DNA of 64,000 nucleotides, from the NCBI GenBank assembly GCA_021648125.1, contig JAKITK010000005.1:1-64000 (forward strand). Direction: 5' to 3'. The notes beneath the pieces are model-generated. The model was given only the letters and a program-made list of their open reading frames with translations. It searched no databases and was not told where the DNA came from. The position numbers and the translations under genes are program-made. Within the stretch, counting starts at the first letter, position 1; each line of letters starts with the position of its first letter. This document shows positions 7,479 through 16,404 of the stretch, one piece after another. Source of the DNA: Lysobacterales bacterium. GTDB lineage: Bacteria; Pseudomonadota; Gammaproteobacteria; Xanthomonadales; SZUA-36.

Positions 7479-8471
7479 ATGGTGACCTTATTCGCAGTTT
7501 TTTTATTAACCCTGCTGGTGCTTACAGCAATTGCTGTAGTGCAAACAAAAAACCTGTTTGTCGCAGTCATGCTTATGGGCATATTCAGCTTGCTGATGGC
7601 AACCGTATTTTTTATTCTCGATGCTGCCGATGTGGCGCTTACAGAAGCTGCGGTGGGCGCTGGTATTTCTACAATGTTGTTTTTGGCAACCTTAGCTTTA
7701 ACCGGAGAGCACGAAAAACCGAGTAAGAAAGGGCCGTGGATATCAGGCCTAGTAGTTGCAATTACCTCATTAATTTTGATTGACGCGACATTTGAGCAGC
7801 CGTACCTAGGTGACCCAATGGCCCCGGTACAGCAGCATGTTGCACCATGGTATTTGGAGATGACTCCCGAGTTAATGGATTTCCCGAATGTGGTGACAGC
7901 GGTTTTGGCTAGTTTTCGTGGTTATGATACTCTCGGCGAGGTTTTTGTTGTGCTCACCGCATGTATCGGCGTGTTATTTATCTTGTCGGCAGGGCCGGGT
8001 GCTCCGAACCCAAAATCCCCACGCATACCAACGGCACCTTCTGTGGGCTTAAGGCATCACTTAATTCCCAGAGTGGTCGGTAAATTATTAATTCCGTTTA
8101 TTGTTCTTTTTGGCTTGTATGTGCAGTTTCATGGCGAATACAGTCCCGGTGGTGGGTTTCAGGCAGGCGCGATTATTGCGGCTGGAATGATTCTTTATGC
8201 TTTGTTAGAGGGTGAGAAACAAGCATTAAAAGTGTTGCCACAATCTGTGCTTATTGGGATGGTGGTTGGCGGGGCAATGCTCTACGGCATGGTGGGTGTT
8301 GTCGGCATGTTAATGGGTGGGAATTTTCTTGACTACTCGGTGCTTTCAAGCAATCCGGTTAGTGGTCAGCAAATCGGAATCTTGATTATTGAAATAGGCG
8401 TCGGGCTGGCCGTATGCGGAGCATTGCTAGCTATTTTTCACGCATTTGCCGCGCGTAGGAGCGTTGGCTAA
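7479..8471 (+). CDS. Fused MbhD/MbhE/MrpB-type antiporter subunit (DUF4040 + MnhB)
   Basis: The protein (330 residues from the ATG at 7479; 340 from an ATG at 7449) joins three small subunit types. Residues 1-85 form a DUF4040/MbhD-like block with VALTEAAVGAGISTMLFLA. Residues 110-175 match MbhE, with NVVTAVLASFRGYDTLGE. Residues 195-330 are MrpB-like, with FIVLFGLYVQFHGEYSPGGG and FQAGAIIAAGMILYALLEG. In ordinary Mrp systems the first two blocks are the C-terminal end of the large MrpA subunit. Here they are detached from any NuoL-like part and fused to MrpB, as in Mbh-related complexes. The ATG at 7479 starts directly at the first membrane helix and is preferred. It ends on the first base of the next start (TAATG). 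Confidence 0.85.
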   Translation: MVTLFAVFLLTLLVLTAIAVVQTKNLFVAVMLMGIFSLLMATVFFILDAADVALTEAAVGAGISTMLFLATLALTGEHEKPSKKGPWISGLVVAITSLILIDATFEQPYLGDPMAPVQQHVAPWYLEMTPELMDFPNVVTAVLASFRGYDTLGEVFVVLTACIGVLFILSAGPGAPNPKSPRIPTAPSVGLRHHLIPRVVGKLLIPFIVLFGLYVQFHGEYSPGGGFQAGAIIAAGMILYALLEGEKQALKVLPQSVLIGMVVGGAMLYGMVGVVGMLMGGNFLDYSVLSSNPVSGQQIGILIIEIGVGLAVCGALLAIFHAFAARRSVG

Positions 8472-8830
8472 TGGAAATATTGGGGCTATATAATTATTGG
8501 GCTTATGTTGCCGTACTGATGATCGGGTTTTATGCGGTAATCGCCAAAAGCAACCTGATTAAAAAACTGATTGGCTTGTCGATTTTTCAATCGGCTGTAT
8601 TCTTGCTTTACATCACTATGGGTAAGGTAGATGGTGGCACTGCACCGATTATCCAGGCCGGAGTAAGCGACCAAATATTCTCAAATCCACTACCACAGGT
8701 GTTAATTCTTACCGCCATTGTTGTTGGCGTATCCACCTTGGCTCTGGGGCTTGCCATTGTTGTTCGTATCAAAGAAAGTTACGGCACAATTGAAGAAGAC
8801 CAAATTCACTTACTGGATCACAAAAGTTGA
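8471..8830 (+). CDS. mrpC: Na+/H+ antiporter subunit MrpC (NuoK-like)
   Basis: This 119-residue protein has three membrane helices and is homologous to NuoK of complex I. It contains the conserved stretch KKLIGLSIFQSAVFLLYI, and the last helix has DPL-like PLPQVLILTAIVVGVSTLALG. The gene overlaps the preceding stop (TAATG) and ends in TTGA, where the TTG is the start of the first mrpD-like gene. Role: part of the proton/cation path at the interface with MrpD. Confidence 0.92.
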   Translation: MEILGLYNYWAYVAVLMIGFYAVIAKSNLIKKLIGLSIFQSAVFLLYITMGKVDGGTAPIIQAGVSDQIFSNPLPQVLILTAIVVGVSTLALGLAIVVRIKESYGTIEEDQIHLLDHKS

Positions 8831-10317
8831 GTATTTATCAGCACCTCCCGGCACTACAGGTTGTAGTGCCAATGCTTATAGCGCCACTGGTTGTGTTAAT
8901 GCGAGGCCGTGGTTTGGCATGGGCAATGGCCACAGCCACCAGCATGATGGCCTTCATTATTGCGGTATCCCTGACCAATATTGTCCTTGAGACGGGTGCA
9001 GTCAGTTACGCCATGGGTTCGTGGCAGGCGCCTTATGGCATTGAACTGCGGGTAACGGCGTTCAGTGCTTTATTGCTCTTAATCGTAACGGCTGCATCAA
9101 CTATTACCTTATTGTTTGGTAAACAAAGTATAGATTCTCAGCTTGAGGAACACCGCCAACCGATGTTTTATGCGGCCTGGCTGTTGGTATTGGCCGGTTT
9201 GGTGGGCATTGTTGTGGCGGGTGATGCCTTCAATATCTTCGTATTTATGGAAGTATCCTCACTGGCAAGCTATATTCTAATTGCCGCCGGCCCGAACCGC
9301 AAAGCTATGCCATCAGTGTTTAAGTACCTCATTATGGGTACTATCGGTGCGACTTTTTACTTGATCGGTGTCGGCCTCATTTACATGATGACCGGCACCC
9401 TGAACTTGGCAGATATGGAAGTTCGCTTGCAAGAGGTTCAAGACATAAAGCCTATTATTGTTGCCGCTGGCTTTATCACGGTCGGTTTGGCACTAAAGGC
9501 CGCGGTCTTTCCGTTGCATGTGTGGTTACCCAATAGTTATACCTATGCACCACATATGGTGACCGCATTTTTTGCAGCATGCGCGACAAAAGTATCACTT
9601 TTTGTACTGCTGCGGTTTGAGTTTTTGGTGTTTCATCAAAACCTGGTAGAGCATGTTGGGCATTTTTCAACATTTTTAATCCCGCTCGCTGTTATCGGAA
9701 TTCTTCTGGCATCAGGTGTGGCTCTGTTTGAGAGTCACTTAAAACGACTTTTGGCTTATTCTTCGATAGCTCAAGTGGGTTACATATTGTTAGGTGCAAG
9801 TATGGCCACGGCTAGTGGTTTGACGGCCGGAATAATCCATATGTTTAATCATGCATTAGCAAAAGGCGCCTTGTTTTTCGCCATTGCGTGTTTGGCTACA
9901 CAAGTTTCAAGTTTGCGCCTGGAAAACTTAGGTGGGGTAGCCCGGAAGATGCCATGGACTATGGCGGCGTTCGTAATAGGGGGTTTGAGCCTGGTGGGAA
10001 TTCCGGGTACCGCTGGGTTTATTAGCAAGTGGTTGCTAATTTCAGCTGTACTTGAAAAAGGTACGCTGGGTATCTTCCTGGTGGTTGCGGTATTGGTAAG
10101 CTCCTTAATGGCGGCAGTTTACTTCTGGCGGATAGTGGAGGTGGCATATTTTGGTGATGCACCTAAGCAAAGCGCTGAACTGCACGAAGCCCCCAAGTGG
10201 ATGCTTCTTGGTACTTGGTTTGTAGCCCTAGCCAATATCTATTACGGCCTCAACCCGTCTCTACCATTGTTGCTTTCAAACCAGGCAGCGGCTAGCTTGT
10301 TGGGGCAACTGCCATGA
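8827..10317 (+). CDS. mrpD: Na+/H+ antiporter subunit MrpD, copy 1
   Basis: This 496-residue proton-pumping subunit is homologous to NuoN/NuoM, with about 14 membrane helices. The functional TM5 glutamate is in FVFMEVSSLASYILIAAG, the TM7 lysine in GLALKAAVFPLHVWLPNSY, and the TM12 region GIPGTAGFISKWLL is intact. Translation appears to start at a TTG that overlaps the mrpC stop by four bases (TTGA). It ends with an ATGA overlap onto the second copy. Of the three MrpD-like proteins here, this one looks most like bona fide MrpD. It would exchange Na+ (or Li+/K+) for H+ at high salt or pH. Confidence 0.9.
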   Translation: MSIYQHLPALQVVVPMLIAPLVVLMRGRGLAWAMATATSMMAFIIAVSLTNIVLETGAVSYAMGSWQAPYGIELRVTAFSALLLLIVTAASTITLLFGKQSIDSQLEEHRQPMFYAAWLLVLAGLVGIVVAGDAFNIFVFMEVSSLASYILIAAGPNRKAMPSVFKYLIMGTIGATFYLIGVGLIYMMTGTLNLADMEVRLQEVQDIKPIIVAAGFITVGLALKAAVFPLHVWLPNSYTYAPHMVTAFFAACATKVSLFVLLRFEFLVFHQNLVEHVGHFSTFLIPLAVIGILLASGVALFESHLKRLLAYSSIAQVGYILLGASMATASGLTAGIIHMFNHALAKGALFFAIACLATQVSSLRLENLGGVARKMPWTMAAFVIGGLSLVGIPGTAGFISKWLLISAVLEKGTLGIFLVVAVLVSSLMAAVYFWRIVEVAYFGDAPKQSAELHEAPKWMLLGTWFVALANIYYGLNPSLPLLLSNQAAASLLGQLP

Positions 10318-11783
10318 CCAGCGGTATGCAAATTATAGCGGCCTTATTGGTGCCATTAATCGGTGCCATCGGAATTGCCTTGGTCGGGCGTAAAAGTCCC
10401 AACTTGAGAGAAGCCGTTACCTTTATAACCGCTATTGCATTGTTGGTTATTGTTTGGACAATGCTACCAGGCTTGTTCGCTGGCGAAAGGCCAGAAATAA
10501 CCTTAACAGAACTACTGCCAGGCCTTAGTATAAAATTTCAGGTCGAACCCTTGGGGATGATGTTTGCGGCCTTAGCATCGTTGCTGTGGATTGTTAACTC
10601 GATTTATTCCCTTGGTTATATGCGCGGCAATAAAGAGCAGCATCAGACCCGTTTTTATGTCTTATTTGCGGTCGCACTATCAGCGGTTATGGGTATTGCT
10701 TTCGCCGGTAATTTATTAACTTTATTTATTTTCTACGAAATTCTTACGCTATCAACCTATCCATTAGTGGCGCATAAAGGTGATGGAAAAACAGTAGCCT
10801 CGGCACGGGTTTATATGGGGATTTTGCTGGCCACATCTATCGGCTTGTTTTTACCGGCAATAATCTGGACCTATATGGCTACCGGTACATTGGATTTTGT
10901 TCCCGGCGGTATTCTTGAAGGGCATGTAGCCGGGCCTGCGGTCGGTCTGTTACTGGTGTTGTTTGTGTTTGGGGTGGGTAAGGCAGCCTTAATGCCGGTA
11001 CACCGCTGGTTACCGGCAGCAATGGTGGCACCGACGCCAGTCAGTGCCTTGCTGCACGCTGTAGCTGTGGTTAAAGCGGGTGTCTTTACCATTACCAAAA
11101 TTATTATCTATATCTTTGGTGTAGACTTTTTAGCGGTTGAGCCGAGTACAGACTGGTTGTTGTATGCGGCAATTTTTACCGTGATTGCAGCCAGCATAGT
11201 GGCCTTACGCCAAACCAACTTAAAACGCTTGTTAGCCTATTCAACCATTGCCCAGTTGTCATACATCATCATGGCGGCAGCGCTGCTTACACCGATGGCA
11301 GAAATTGGTGCATCTTTGCATATTGTCGCCCATGCTTTTGGTAAAATCACATTGTTTTTTGCCGCAGGTTGTATTTATGTGGCCTCGAAAAAAACCGAGA
11401 TTGCGCAACTAGCGGGCATTGGCAGGCGAATGCCCTGGACCATGGCGGCATTTACCATCGGTGCCTTGAGCATGATCGGGGTTCCACCCACTGCGGGTTT
11501 TGTATCTAAGTGGTATATTCTCGGCGGTGCTTTTCAGGCAGATAGCTATATAGTTATAGCAACACTTGTGCTTAGTACCGTGCTTAACGCCGCTTATTTT
11601 TTACCCATCCTGTACATTGCCTGGTTTCGTAATGACGAGACTACACCGGCCAATAATCACGGCGAGGCACCCAAGGCAATGGTTATAGCCGTAACCATCA
11701 CCGCCGCACTAACCTTGCTGTTTATGGCGTTTAATCAACCAGTGCTGGATTTGGAATCACAGCTGGTAGGGATAACTAGATGA
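10314..11783 (+). CDS. MrpD-like proton-translocating subunit, copy 2
   Basis: This 489-residue protein belongs to the same proton-translocating membrane family. TM5 has LTLFIFYEILTLSTYPLV with the key glutamate. The TM7 region VFGVGKAALMPVHRWLPAAM keeps the lysine, and AMVAPTPVSALLHAVAVVKAG is the next conserved helix. Close to NuoM/HyfB-like MrpD paralogs. It overlaps copy 1 by four bases and the following small gene by four bases (ATGA). A second complete set of charged residues implies a second proton channel, replacing the one normally supplied by MrpA. Confidence 0.88.
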   Translation: MTSGMQIIAALLVPLIGAIGIALVGRKSPNLREAVTFITAIALLVIVWTMLPGLFAGERPEITLTELLPGLSIKFQVEPLGMMFAALASLLWIVNSIYSLGYMRGNKEQHQTRFYVLFAVALSAVMGIAFAGNLLTLFIFYEILTLSTYPLVAHKGDGKTVASARVYMGILLATSIGLFLPAIIWTYMATGTLDFVPGGILEGHVAGPAVGLLLVLFVFGVGKAALMPVHRWLPAAMVAPTPVSALLHAVAVVKAGVFTITKIIIYIFGVDFLAVEPSTDWLLYAAIFTVIAASIVALRQTNLKRLLAYSTIAQLSYIIMAAALLTPMAEIGASLHIVAHAFGKITLFFAAGCIYVASKKTEIAQLAGIGRRMPWTMAAFTIGALSMIGVPPTAGFVSKWYILGGAFQADSYIVIATLVLSTVLNAAYFLPILYIAWFRNDETTPANNHGEAPKAMVIAVTITAALTLLFMAFNQPVLDLESQLVGITR

Positions 11784-12034
11784 ATTCAAAACCTGATTCC
11801 GATCACTGGCTGGTGCGCGCCTCAACTATCCGCGGGTTCTGGATTGGCGGCATTGCTGTGCTGGTGCTGACTGTAGTTGCCCAGCTGTTTATTCCTATAA
11901 AAGGATATTTTGTAGTGGATGGCTGGCTTGGTTTTGCGGCTATTTTTGGTTTTGTTAGCTGTGTGTTGATGGTTATAGTGGCAAAAATAATGGGTAAATT
12001 GCTCAAGCGCGAGGAGCATTACTACGATGATTGA
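11780..12034 (+). CDS. Small membrane protein of the antiporter operon
   Basis: This 84-residue protein has two hydrophobic helices (IGGIAVLVLTVVAQLFIPIK and LGFAAIFGFVSCVLMVIVAK) and a charged tail KLLKREEHYYDD. It belongs to no family I can name. It overlaps both neighbours by a few bases, so it is translated with them. Position between the second and third MrpD-like subunits suggests a small accessory subunit of the complex. Confidence 0.75.
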   Translation: MNSKPDSDHWLVRASTIRGFWIGGIAVLVLTVVAQLFIPIKGYFVVDGWLGFAAIFGFVSCVLMVIVAKIMGKLLKREEHYYDD

Positions 12035-13712
12035 TGTGTTCTTGCCACCGGCCTTTATTTTGATATTTGCGGCTATCTTAATCGGCCTTTTGCGCGGGCA
12101 TTTACGCACGGCGGTTATATTTTTAGCCCCTGTGCTAGCCTTATGGGCTGTCTGGCAAGTCCCTGATGGTGTCGTTACTTCTATGGGGTTTCTCGGTTAT
12201 ACCATCGAGCCTGTTGAGGGCAGTCCAGTCCGCCGATTGTTTGCAACCATCTTTTTAATCATGGCCTTTGTAGGCAGCTTATTTGCTTATCGTCAGGCAC
12301 GCACAGTTGAAATGATGGCGGCATTTGTATACGCGGCAGGCGCCATAGGAACCGCTTTTGCTGGTGACCTGATCACATTGTTTGTGTTCTGGGAGTTGAT
12401 GGCGATATTTTCAACTGTAATTGTCTGGTGCGGCGGCACAGAAGCTGCCCGCAAGGCTGGCATTCGCTACGCAATACTGCATTTGATAGGCGGGGTGATT
12501 CTAAAAATTGGCATCGTTGGGGTGGTGATACAAACCGGTTCAGTTGATGTACAGCCGATGCTAGCCAACAGCTTTGCTACCTGGATGATATTAATCGGTC
12601 TGCTGATCAATGCCGCTGCACCACCGTTTTCGGCCTGGTTGTCAGATGCATACCCTGAGGCGACCCCAACAGGTGCTGTTTTCCTCTCGGCATTTACCAC
12701 TAAAACAGCGGTGTTGGCACTAATATTACTCTACCCAGGCGAACCCATATTAATCGGGGTTGGCCTGTTTATGGTGTTTTACGGCATTATTTATGCGCTG
12801 CTTGAAAATAATGCCCGGCGGATTCTTTCCTACTCGATTGTAAATCAGGTGGGCTTTATGGTAGTTGCTATCGGTATCGGTAGCGAGCTGGCAATTAACG
12901 GCGCTGCGGCCCATGCCGTTGCCCATATTATTTACAAAGGCTTGCTGTTTATGGCGGCAGGGGTGGTGGTTTACCGCACCGGACTGCACAAATGCACAGA
13001 TCTTGGAGGTCTTTTCCGCACCATGCCGCTGACTTGTATTTGCGGCATTATCGGCGCACTGGCTATTTCAAGCTTCCCGCTAACTTCAGGGTTCACTACC
13101 AAGGCGCTTATATCGCAAGCCGCAGTTGCTGACGGACTGGTAGTGATTTATTTCCTCTTGGCAGCAGCATCAGCAGGCGTATTTCTACATGCAGGCATTA
13201 AGTTTCCCTGGTTTGTATTCTTCCAGAAGGACTCCGGCTTACGCCCCAAAGACGCACCGTGGAATATGGGCTTGGCGATGGTGATTTTCGCAAGTTTCTG
13301 CATTATTTTAGGTGTCTTCCCACAGTTGCTGTACCAGTTACTACCATACCCGCTGGAGTACCAAGCCTATACACCGAGCAAGGTGGTTTTTTACCTGCAA
13401 TTGTTGTTATTCTCAGGACTGGCGTTTTTCCTCCTGCTACCAGCAATGAAGCGTACGCTAACCATTACCCTCGATACAGATTGGCTATGGCGGGTGTTGT
13501 TCGTGCGCATGGGTAACGGCGTGTATGCCTTGATTGAATCCACCGGAGATGCGCTTGGAAATCAAGCTAAATCCCGACTCAACGCTATCCAACAGCGGGC
13601 GCGGCGCTTATGGGGTAATCAGGGCGTTTTTGCTCGATCCTGGCTTATAGGCAGCACAGCGATTTGGATAGCGGTGTTATTGAGTGGCTATGTTTTGATT
13701 TATTATCTCTAA
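12027..13712 (+). CDS. MrpD/NuoL-like proton-translocating subunit, copy 3
   Basis: At 561 residues this is the longest of the three. It has the TM5 region LITLFVFWELMAIFSTVIVW with glutamate, the TM8 region LSAFTTKTAVLALILL with lysine and the late motif FPLTSGFTTKALI. At the place of the TM7 lysine the sequence is LINAAAPPFSAWLSDAYPEA, with asparagine instead of lysine, unlike copies 1 and 2. A C-terminal extension of about 110 residues contains an amphipathic stretch (ALGNQAKSRLNAIQQRARRL) and a final helix, as in NuoL-like proteins that carry a lateral helix. It overlaps the small gene by eight bases and ends the operon; no clear terminator follows before the convergent gene. Confidence 0.85.
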   Translation: MIDVFLPPAFILIFAAILIGLLRGHLRTAVIFLAPVLALWAVWQVPDGVVTSMGFLGYTIEPVEGSPVRRLFATIFLIMAFVGSLFAYRQARTVEMMAAFVYAAGAIGTAFAGDLITLFVFWELMAIFSTVIVWCGGTEAARKAGIRYAILHLIGGVILKIGIVGVVIQTGSVDVQPMLANSFATWMILIGLLINAAAPPFSAWLSDAYPEATPTGAVFLSAFTTKTAVLALILLYPGEPILIGVGLFMVFYGIIYALLENNARRILSYSIVNQVGFMVVAIGIGSELAINGAAAHAVAHIIYKGLLFMAAGVVVYRTGLHKCTDLGGLFRTMPLTCICGIIGALAISSFPLTSGFTTKALISQAAVADGLVVIYFLLAAASAGVFLHAGIKFPWFVFFQKDSGLRPKDAPWNMGLAMVIFASFCIILGVFPQLLYQLLPYPLEYQAYTPSKVVFYLQLLLFSGLAFFLLLPAMKRTLTITLDTDWLWRVLFVRMGNGVYALIESTGDALGNQAKSRLNAIQQRARRLWGNQGVFARSWLIGSTAIWIAVLLSGYVLIYYL

Positions 13713-13756
13713 AGCGACGTGTTTGAGTTATCACGGTGGGCTTAGATGAAACTGGG

Positions 13757-14806
13757 TCAGGCTATAACCAAAACCCCGTGATCTTTGTCGGAATTAAAGA
13801 TTTCGAATGCGGCCCGGTGTCGGGTTTTGAAAACCCTGTCCGCTTTACCAGGTTCTGTCACCAGCAGCTGGCACTTGGCGATCTTAGTGTTCAGGCAGGT
13901 GCGCGAGCCACCATCAGGTTTGTAATAATTAAAGCCGATAAAGCTTTCCAAAGGTGCTTCAATTGAACCCTGGACTCGCAGGCCATTTTTGCTTATATCA
14001 AAATCCCAGTTAAAACTTTTATAGGCAGCCTTTGCTCTATAGGCACGCCAGAAGCTACTGATTTTGATTTCCCGGTCATCAAACCGCAGTATCAGGGTTG
14101 TTAGCCACGGTGTCTGGAATGGACCCAGCTTGACTCTGGCAGTAGCACATTCCAAAAATACATCAGGGTCGTTGTCAAAACCGGCTACTTGCCCCCAGGC
14201 GTATTCATCTATAAGTCGGCGTCCCCAATTATGGTTTTGTGATCCTATCCAGTTGTCAATTTCATAAGTTTCACCATTGACCTCAAGCTGGCCTGTAAAA
14301 ACCGCCATCGGGTTGGGCACAGCTGTCTTAGCTGTGGGGAATTTACCTTTATATAGGTATTCCGGTAATAGTCGCATAGGTATTTGACCAGCGGTATATT
14401 TCAAGTCCCAACGGATATTACTGCCATCTTTGGATATATTTCCGCAAGCCATGTCCGGCAGCAGGTATCCCTGGTCGGCAATAGTCACATCCAGCCCGCT
14501 AGCTGAAAAACTGCATTTGTCTAATTGAAATTCTTCTTTGACAGCCGTCATACGGTTGGTTTCACGATTGAAAACAACCGCCCAGAGTTCACCTATGTCA
14601 ACTCTTGTGTTTGATCGTGTTGATTCGCTGGGTGAGAAAATTGAGTAGCGGAACCAGAAGGCCAATGGTTTTTTCGGATGATTAGCACGCAGAAAATAGC
14701 TTTCATAATGACCCGTTTTACTAGCTTGCTGATAACGGGCAGCGTTTAACGCCTGGCGTAATGTTAGCTGGGTATCCAAGATCGAATTTGAGTTTTTTAG
14801 GTGCAT
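13757..14806 (-). CDS. Conserved hypothetical protein, AttH/lipocalin-like (CrtC-type beta barrel)
   Basis: This 349-residue soluble protein has no signal peptide. Its most distinctive motif is IDNWIGSQNHNWGRR at about residues 190-205, followed by YAWGQVAGFDNDPDVFLEC. An N/H-rich loop of this kind occurs in the AttH/carotenoid hydratase (CrtC)-like double-lipocalin fold, which often handles hydrophobic ligands. The family is inferred from that motif and the beta-rich sequence; the reaction is unknown. It converges on the antiporter operon and stands alone on its strand. Confidence 0.6.
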   Translation of the reverse strand: MHLKNSNSILDTQLTLRQALNAARYQQASKTGHYESYFLRANHPKKPLAFWFRYSIFSPSESTRSNTRVDIGELWAVVFNRETNRMTAVKEEFQLDKCSFSASGLDVTIADQGYLLPDMACGNISKDGSNIRWDLKYTAGQIPMRLLPEYLYKGKFPTAKTAVPNPMAVFTGQLEVNGETYEIDNWIGSQNHNWGRRLIDEYAWGQVAGFDNDPDVFLECATARVKLGPFQTPWLTTLILRFDDREIKISSFWRAYRAKAAYKSFNWDFDISKNGLRVQGSIEAPLESFIGFNYYKPDGGSRTCLNTKIAKCQLLVTEPGKADRVFKTRHRAAFEIFNSDKDHGVLVIA

Positions 14807-15327
14807 AGTTTGAGGTATTCCATATCTGTTTAATCATAACACCAGAGAGTGTAAAGCGCGCGCCCGCCGTTGGCGGATATTCGTCATTCCAAGGAAGAAA
14901 GGGAGCAGGTTTTGGGCCTGCAAGGACAGGTGCCTAGTTCGACTTTAGCAGGGAAAAGGTCGTTAAATCTTGAGCAGATAAAAAAGATTAGTAATAGGTT
15001 TCATGTTTCACCATTGGTGTTTATTGAAGAGTGAGATAAGAGGGGGTTGGTTGAATCTCACCCTTCGAACCCCTAGTGCTGCACACTGGGTTCTCATCCT
15101 GACTGCTCTTCGTCAAATAACAAAGCCCCGCCTTTGGCGGAGGCTAACATGCGCTATGATTTTGGAACCTCGGTAACGTGACCATTAGGAGAGAGAGGGA
15201 TTATTCGGCACATCCTTGTGCCTCTCCCTTCGGGCTCGCTGCGCTCGTGAAAATTCGTTCCAGACGAATTTTTCGAACCCTTGGTGCTGCGCACGGGGTT
15301 CTAATCCTGACTCTCGCTCAGTCAAAT
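14807..15327. repeat. Intergenic region with degenerate direct repeats copied from the tRNA-Ser 3' flank
   Basis: No protein gene is credible here. Block 15061-15143 (CGAACCCCTAGTGCTGCACA and on, ending in a GCC-rich hairpin at 15122-15145) is repeated about 210 bp later at 15271-15354 with roughly four bases in five alike. A third common element, GAGAGAGAGGGATT, occurs at 15190-15203 and again within the tRNA-Ser 3' arm at 15370-15383. This looks like repeated duplication of the tail of the tRNA-Ser gene with its terminator, followed by decay. Confidence 0.6.
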
Positions 15328-15360
15328 AAAAAAGGCCCCGCCATTGGCGGAGCCTTTTTT
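15328..15360 (-). terminator. Rho-independent terminator of tRNA-Ser
   Basis: The inverted repeat GGCTCCGCCAATGGCGGGGCC (read on - strand with one mismatch) is flanked by A and T runs, so it can end transcription after tRNA-Ser. It lies a few bases past the CCA end. Confidence 0.8.
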
Positions 15361-15363
15361 ATT

Positions 15364-15454
15364 TGGCGGAGAGAGAGGGATTCGAACCCTCGATACGCTA
15401 TTAACGTATACACGCTTTCCAAGCGTGCGCCTTCAGCCACTCGGCCACCTCTCC
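15364..15454 (-). tRNA. tRNA-Ser (GGA)
   Basis: Acceptor stem GGAGAGG pairs with its complement in the CCTCTCTCC end. The anticodon stem-loop is GCTTGGAAAGC with anticodon GGA. A long variable arm (TATACGTTAATAGCGTAT) and the T-arm GGGTTCGAATCCC complete a class II serine tRNA. The 3' CCA is encoded. Confidence 0.97.
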
Positions 15455-15652
15455 GTATCCTATGTTCCGTATTCTATGTATTGAATCAGCTATTGTTTTT
15501 TTTGCTTAAACTAAACAGCAGCACGCGCTTAACGCGGGGATGCGCATTTTACGCTGTCAGCGGCTAGCAATCAATCATATTGGGGTTTTGAGTGTGTTTT
15601 TGTTGAAAATTGATAAAGAAGTCTAAATACTGGGAATTATCCTGAAAAACTA

Positions 15653-15681
15653 TTGACATATAAGGTAGTGGAAAGGATAAT
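15653..15681 (+). promoter_or_regulatory. Promoter of the six-tRNA operon
   Basis: A perfect -35 TTGACA (15653-15658), a 17-bp spacer and -10 GATAAT (15676-15681) are followed by a GC-rich discriminator, CGCCCC at 15685-15690. That combination is typical of stable-RNA promoters under stringent (ppGpp/DksA) control. The first tRNA begins about 80 bases downstream. Confidence 0.8.
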
Positions 15682-15770
15682 TCACGCCCCTTGTATAGAC
15701 ATGGAGTTTATCTGTGTTTTACTATAAGGAAGTAACCGAAATGGTTATTAATTGTTAAAAGTTTAAGTGC

Positions 15771-15847
15771 GCGCCCGTAGCTCAGCTGGATAGAGTATCT
15801 GGCTACGAACCAGAGGGTCGGAGGTTCGAATCCTTCCGGGCGCGCCA
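15771..15847 (+). tRNA. tRNA-Arg (ACG)
   Basis: Complete cloverleaf with acceptor GCGCCCG/CGGGCGC, anticodon loop CTACGAA (ACG), T-arm GAGGTTCGAATCCTT and encoded CCA. First gene of the tRNA operon. Confidence 0.97.
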
Positions 15848-15948
15848 TTTAAACATGGTTACTGAAATAGTGGCCATTTTTAAATACCTGAATGTAATTC
15901 TTTGGAGTTTATTCTGGCAGTTTGTTAAACTATGCGGATAGTTTTCGT

Positions 15949-16025
15949 CGGGGTGTAGCGCAGCCTGGTAGCGCAACTGCTTTGGGAGCAGTGGGTCGGG
16001 AGTTCGAATCTCTCCACCCCGACCA
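15949..16025 (+). tRNA. tRNA-Pro (TGG)
   Basis: Acceptor CGGGGTG/CACCCCG, anticodon loop TTTGGGA (TGG), T-arm GGGAGTTCGAATCTCTC, encoded CCA. Confidence 0.97.
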
Positions 16026-16048
16026 TTTTTTTAAACAGGATTTCGATT

Positions 16049-16125
16049 GCGCCCGTAGCTCAACCGGATAGAGCATCGGCCTTCTAAGCCGAGGGTTGCA
16101 GGTTCGAGTCCTGCCGGGCGCGCCA
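16049..16125 (+). tRNA. tRNA-Arg (TCT)
   Basis: Acceptor GCGCCCG/CGGGCGC, anticodon loop CTTCTAA (TCT), T-arm CAGGTTCGAGTCCTG, encoded CCA. Shares its acceptor stem with the first arginine tRNA of the operon. Confidence 0.97.
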
Positions 16126-16159
16126 CTATTTGGTTGCTGACCCTGAAAGTTTAAGTGTG

Positions 16160-16235
16160 GTGAGCGTAGCTCAGTTGGTAGAGCTCCGGATTGTGATTCC
16201 GGCGGTCGCGGGTTCGAGCCCCGTCGTTCACCCCA
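16160..16235 (+). tRNA. tRNA-His (GTG)
   Basis: Acceptor GTGAGCG/CGTTCAC, with a G at -1 (16159) opposite discriminator C, the histidine identity pair. Anticodon GTG; encoded CCA. Confidence 0.97.
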
Positions 16236-16269
16236 ATTTCAGAGTGGGGCGGCAGCACAGCACCGATGC

Positions 16270-16345
<76 letters not shown>

Positions 16346-16404
16346 ATTAAGATAGTCTAGCTTAACCAAACATATTCAAGGGACGGAGCCTGAAGAATCA
16401 ACCT

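Noticed and set aside
15178-15567. Open frame of 129 codons spanning the repeat region and tRNA-Ser
   Set aside because: It reads through tRNA-Ser antisense and its terminator; no protein-like composition.
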